A DNA stretch of 10,404 nucleotides. Source: Camillea tinctor. Taxonomy: Eukaryota; Ascomycota; Sordariomycetes; Xylariales; Xylariaceae. The notes under the pieces are model-generated. The model saw nothing but the letters and a program-made list of their open reading frames with translations. It was not told the DNA's origin and ran no database searches. The DNA is taken from positions 1-10,404 of the forward strand of contig MU394204.1 of the NCBI GenBank assembly GCA_022578605.1, written 5' to 3'. This document shows, piece after piece, positions 8,785 through 10,404 of this stretch; positions within the stretch are counted from its first letter, which is position 1; every line of letters begins with the position of its first letter. The position numbers and the translations under genes were made by a program.

Positions 8785-9519
8785 CTATAGTCCCCGTTTT
8801 TCGTATAAGTTAACCCGCGCAAAAAAAGTTACAAAGTTAAAGTAGCCTTTATAGCCAACTAAATACTAAAATTTACGTTTTAAGCAAATCTTAAATTTCC
8901 ATATCGTGTATTAAATGTATTAACATTTTATAATGTAGCTAAAATTTTATTTTTAGCTACACTAATATACATAGCAATTAACTGCTTTAAAATAATTAAA
9001 GCGTTAATAGTAATTTGCAAAGTTACTGTATTTTATGCGTTTAGCAAAAAGCTAGTATAAAATTTAGCAACTAAGCATAAACTTTTTAAAAATAAAAACT
9101 ACAAATAAATCTTACTTTTAATATAAACAAAAAGTATTTCGTATTTATTACCTAACAAAAATGTTATATTTTTTAAGCTTATTAATACACTAAATATAAG
9201 TTAAAGTAAAAAGTTCGAAAAAATTAAAAAAAAAGTAATTAAAATAGTTAAAACTAGCGCTTTTTTTAGCTTATTAATCTACTTTTTCGTTTTTAAAAAT
9301 GTCTTCGTATCTAAAAAACCATTATATAGTATAAACAAAAAAACAAATGCGGTCAATTATTTCTATAAAAGCAATAAAATCGGCTTAAAAGTTGTCGAAA
9401 AAATGGCCAAAAAGTCCTCAAATTACTGCTGTATTGTTTAAACATAAATAAAGGCCAGTAAAGGTAAAAACAATGTTGTGCTACTCCATTTCTGCCCATT
9501 CCGCAGCTCTTCTTGCGGC
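8785..9519 (-). pseudogene. L3 ORF2 remnant: RNase H and C-terminal knuckle
   Basis: The - strand frame starting at 9519 reads AARRAAEW and, further on, LCLNNTAVI (Cys codon at 9444-9442), where CLDN carries an acidic RNase H residue now read as Asn. WFFRYEDI begins at 9321, the decayed WxPGHxxI segment, followed by NEKVD**AKK, matching NEEADxxAKK. Nearer the 3' end it reads NYY*RFNYFKAVNCYV and *CS, with Cys codons at 8976-8974 and 8961-8959. After these come IIKC and IWKFKIC, consistent with the C-terminal zinc-knuckle block. A TAG at 8787-8785 is a candidate natural stop but cannot be told from RIP-made stops. Stops inside arise mostly from CAA/CAG/CGA codons. It is 5'-truncated and was never autonomous. 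Confidence 0.75.
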
Positions 9520-9520
9520 T

Positions 9521-9535
9521 TTTATTTAAGCGTTA
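9521..9535. repeat. Right target-site duplication of LINE fragment L3
   Basis: tttatttaagcgtta adjoins the truncated 5' end of L3. It keeps the G that has become A in the left copy. L2 homology to L1 resumes here. Confidence 0.8.
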
Positions 9536-10404
9536 TTTACTACTTTTAATGCTATATTGTAAGTTTATAGTTTTTTTTAAACGTTTGTTTATAAAAAAGC
9601 GCAGTTACTTTTTTTAGCGTTTAATTACGTTATTAAGTTTTTATAGCTTTATTATTATTATTTATAATTATTTAAGCTAAGGCTTAATAGTTATTATAGC
9701 AGTTTTATTATTTTAAAAAAAGGCTATATTTATAGGTATTATGTTAAGGTAAAGTAGGCTTAAAGGCGTATTAAGGTACTGTTAGTTACTATTTTAAGTT
9801 CGTTTTTTTTATATTTTTTTTTAAAGTGTTGGTTTTTTTAATTTGTTTATATTAACTGTAAAAAAAAATCTTTTCGTTTTTTATAAAAGTTACTTAATTA
9901 AATAAGGTTTTAAACTTTTTAAAGTTTCGGTTTTATTGCTTTTTATTTATAAAGTTTTTTATTTTTTTTAAGCTTTTATTTTTTAAGTAAAAATTGTTTA
10001 CTATATTATTATTATGTTTTTTTTTTAATTTTTTTATAAAGGCAAGTTTTAAGTTTAATGCTATTATTAGTTTTAATTTTGCCGTTTTTAAAGCAAAAAT
10101 AAAAGTAATTGCTTTTTTTATTTTTATTTTTAAAGCTAAGTTTATGTTGCAAGCTTTAAAAATAACGCTTTTTTTTTTTTTTTTATTGCTATTAGCAGTT
10201 AACTTTACTATAGTTTAGTATTATTGTTTATTAAGTAGCTAAATTTATGCTAATTACTATTTTATATATTAAATAATAGCTTTATTTTTTTTAGTTAGTT
10301 TAGTTAAGTAAGCTATTATTAAAAAAGCGTAAAGTTTTTTACAATTAAAGCATTTTATAAAAAGTTAATAATTATTATGTTTTTTTTTTATAATTATAAT
10401 AATA
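9536..10404 (-). other. L2 5' portion, no motif recognised
   Basis: The complement aligns with L1 from about 1945 back to about 1075. No ORF1 or endonuclease motif could be read. An open frame on the + strand near 9994-10218 is antisense to the element and of very low complexity (Phe/Leu/Ile/Lys only), as expected by chance in such DNA. Confidence 0.55.

Larger units (their letters stand above)
8505..9519 (-). mobile_element. L3: 5'-truncated LINE copy inserted in L2
   Basis: On the - strand this starts at 9519 inside the RNase H coding region (equivalent to L1 5739) and ends in a TAA/ATT array next to the left duplication. It aligns with L1 5739-6752 along its whole length. 5' truncation with a target-site duplication and intact 3' end is the standard product of incomplete target-primed reverse transcription. 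L3 is less decayed than L1 and L2: in the first 49 bases of overlap about 14 positions differ, all C/T or G/A, and in every case L3 keeps C or G. It is the best guide in the window to the LINE C-terminus. Confidence 0.87.
6753..10404 (-). mobile_element. L2: RIP-decayed LINE copy in inverted orientation, split by L3
   Basis: The complement of this region aligns with L1 over a long distance. For example, the 22 bases at 8109-8130 are the exact complement of 2326-2347, and homology continues from 6753 (matching L1 near 4590) to the right edge (matching L1 near 1075). It is interrupted only by L3. Differences between the copies are almost all C/T or G/A. L2 lacks the SINE at the matching position (6912-6922), so it is the empty-site reference. 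Its 3' half, beyond the RT motif A region, is missing from this side because L1 sits at the break. I did not find that half elsewhere in the window. The 5' end lies beyond the right edge. Confidence 0.85.

Noticed and set aside
9994..10218. + strand open frame of 74 codons
   Set aside because: It is antisense to L2 and made almost only of Phe, Leu, Ile, Lys and Ala, as expected in TA-rich decayed DNA.
1..10404. Mitochondrial, plastid or Plasmodium/Dictyostelium-like AT-rich DNA
   Set aside because: Those genomes keep long open frames and RNA genes. Here LINE copies differ by directional C-to-T and G-to-A change, which fits fungal RIP.

Overview
The window is about 10.4 kb of extremely AT-rich DNA with no intact protein-coding gene. 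It looks like heterochromatic repeat DNA from a filamentous ascomycete fungus (Pezizomycotina). Comparing repeat copies inside the window shows heavy RIP-like decay: where a less decayed copy has C or G, a more decayed copy has T or A, on both strands. Reading through the stops this creates (CAA to TAA, TGG to TAA/TAG) recovers the ORF2 protein of a Tad1-like LINE: pre-RT linker, reverse transcriptase with a degraded YADD box, RNase H, and a C-terminal Cys/His knuckle.

Layout. Three copies of one LINE family are present, plus one different short element. L1 lies on the + strand and ends in an (ATT)n tail at about 6752; its 5' end is left of, or inside, the unassigned first 1.07 kb. L2 lies on the - strand from 6753 to the right edge. 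L1 appears to have inserted into L2 in the middle of the RT domain, so the two copies form a large imperfect inverted repeat (about 1075-3546 plus 4419-4590, against 10404-9520 plus 8504-6753). L3 is a 5'-truncated copy of about 1 kb on the - strand (8505-9519). It sits inside L2 with a near-perfect 15-bp target-site duplication. S (3547-4418) is an 872-bp non-autonomous retroelement inside the RT region of L1, flanked by an 11-bp duplication.

S is the most interesting object. It has a tRNA-like head with Pol III box A and box B, then a C-rich array of degenerate repeats of about 55 bp. It ends in about 170 bp homologous to the LINE 3' end, including a shared stem-loop and an ATT-type tail. 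This is the layout of a SINE mobilised by its partner LINE, with a minisatellite in the middle. L1, L2 and L3 all carry or derive from that partner.

The degree of decay gives a relative history: L2 and L1 are nearly erased, L3 is partly legible and S is least mutated. No host genes, rRNA or CRISPR were found. The few ORFs longer than 60 codons lie inside S or antisense to the decayed LINEs and are not annotated as genes.
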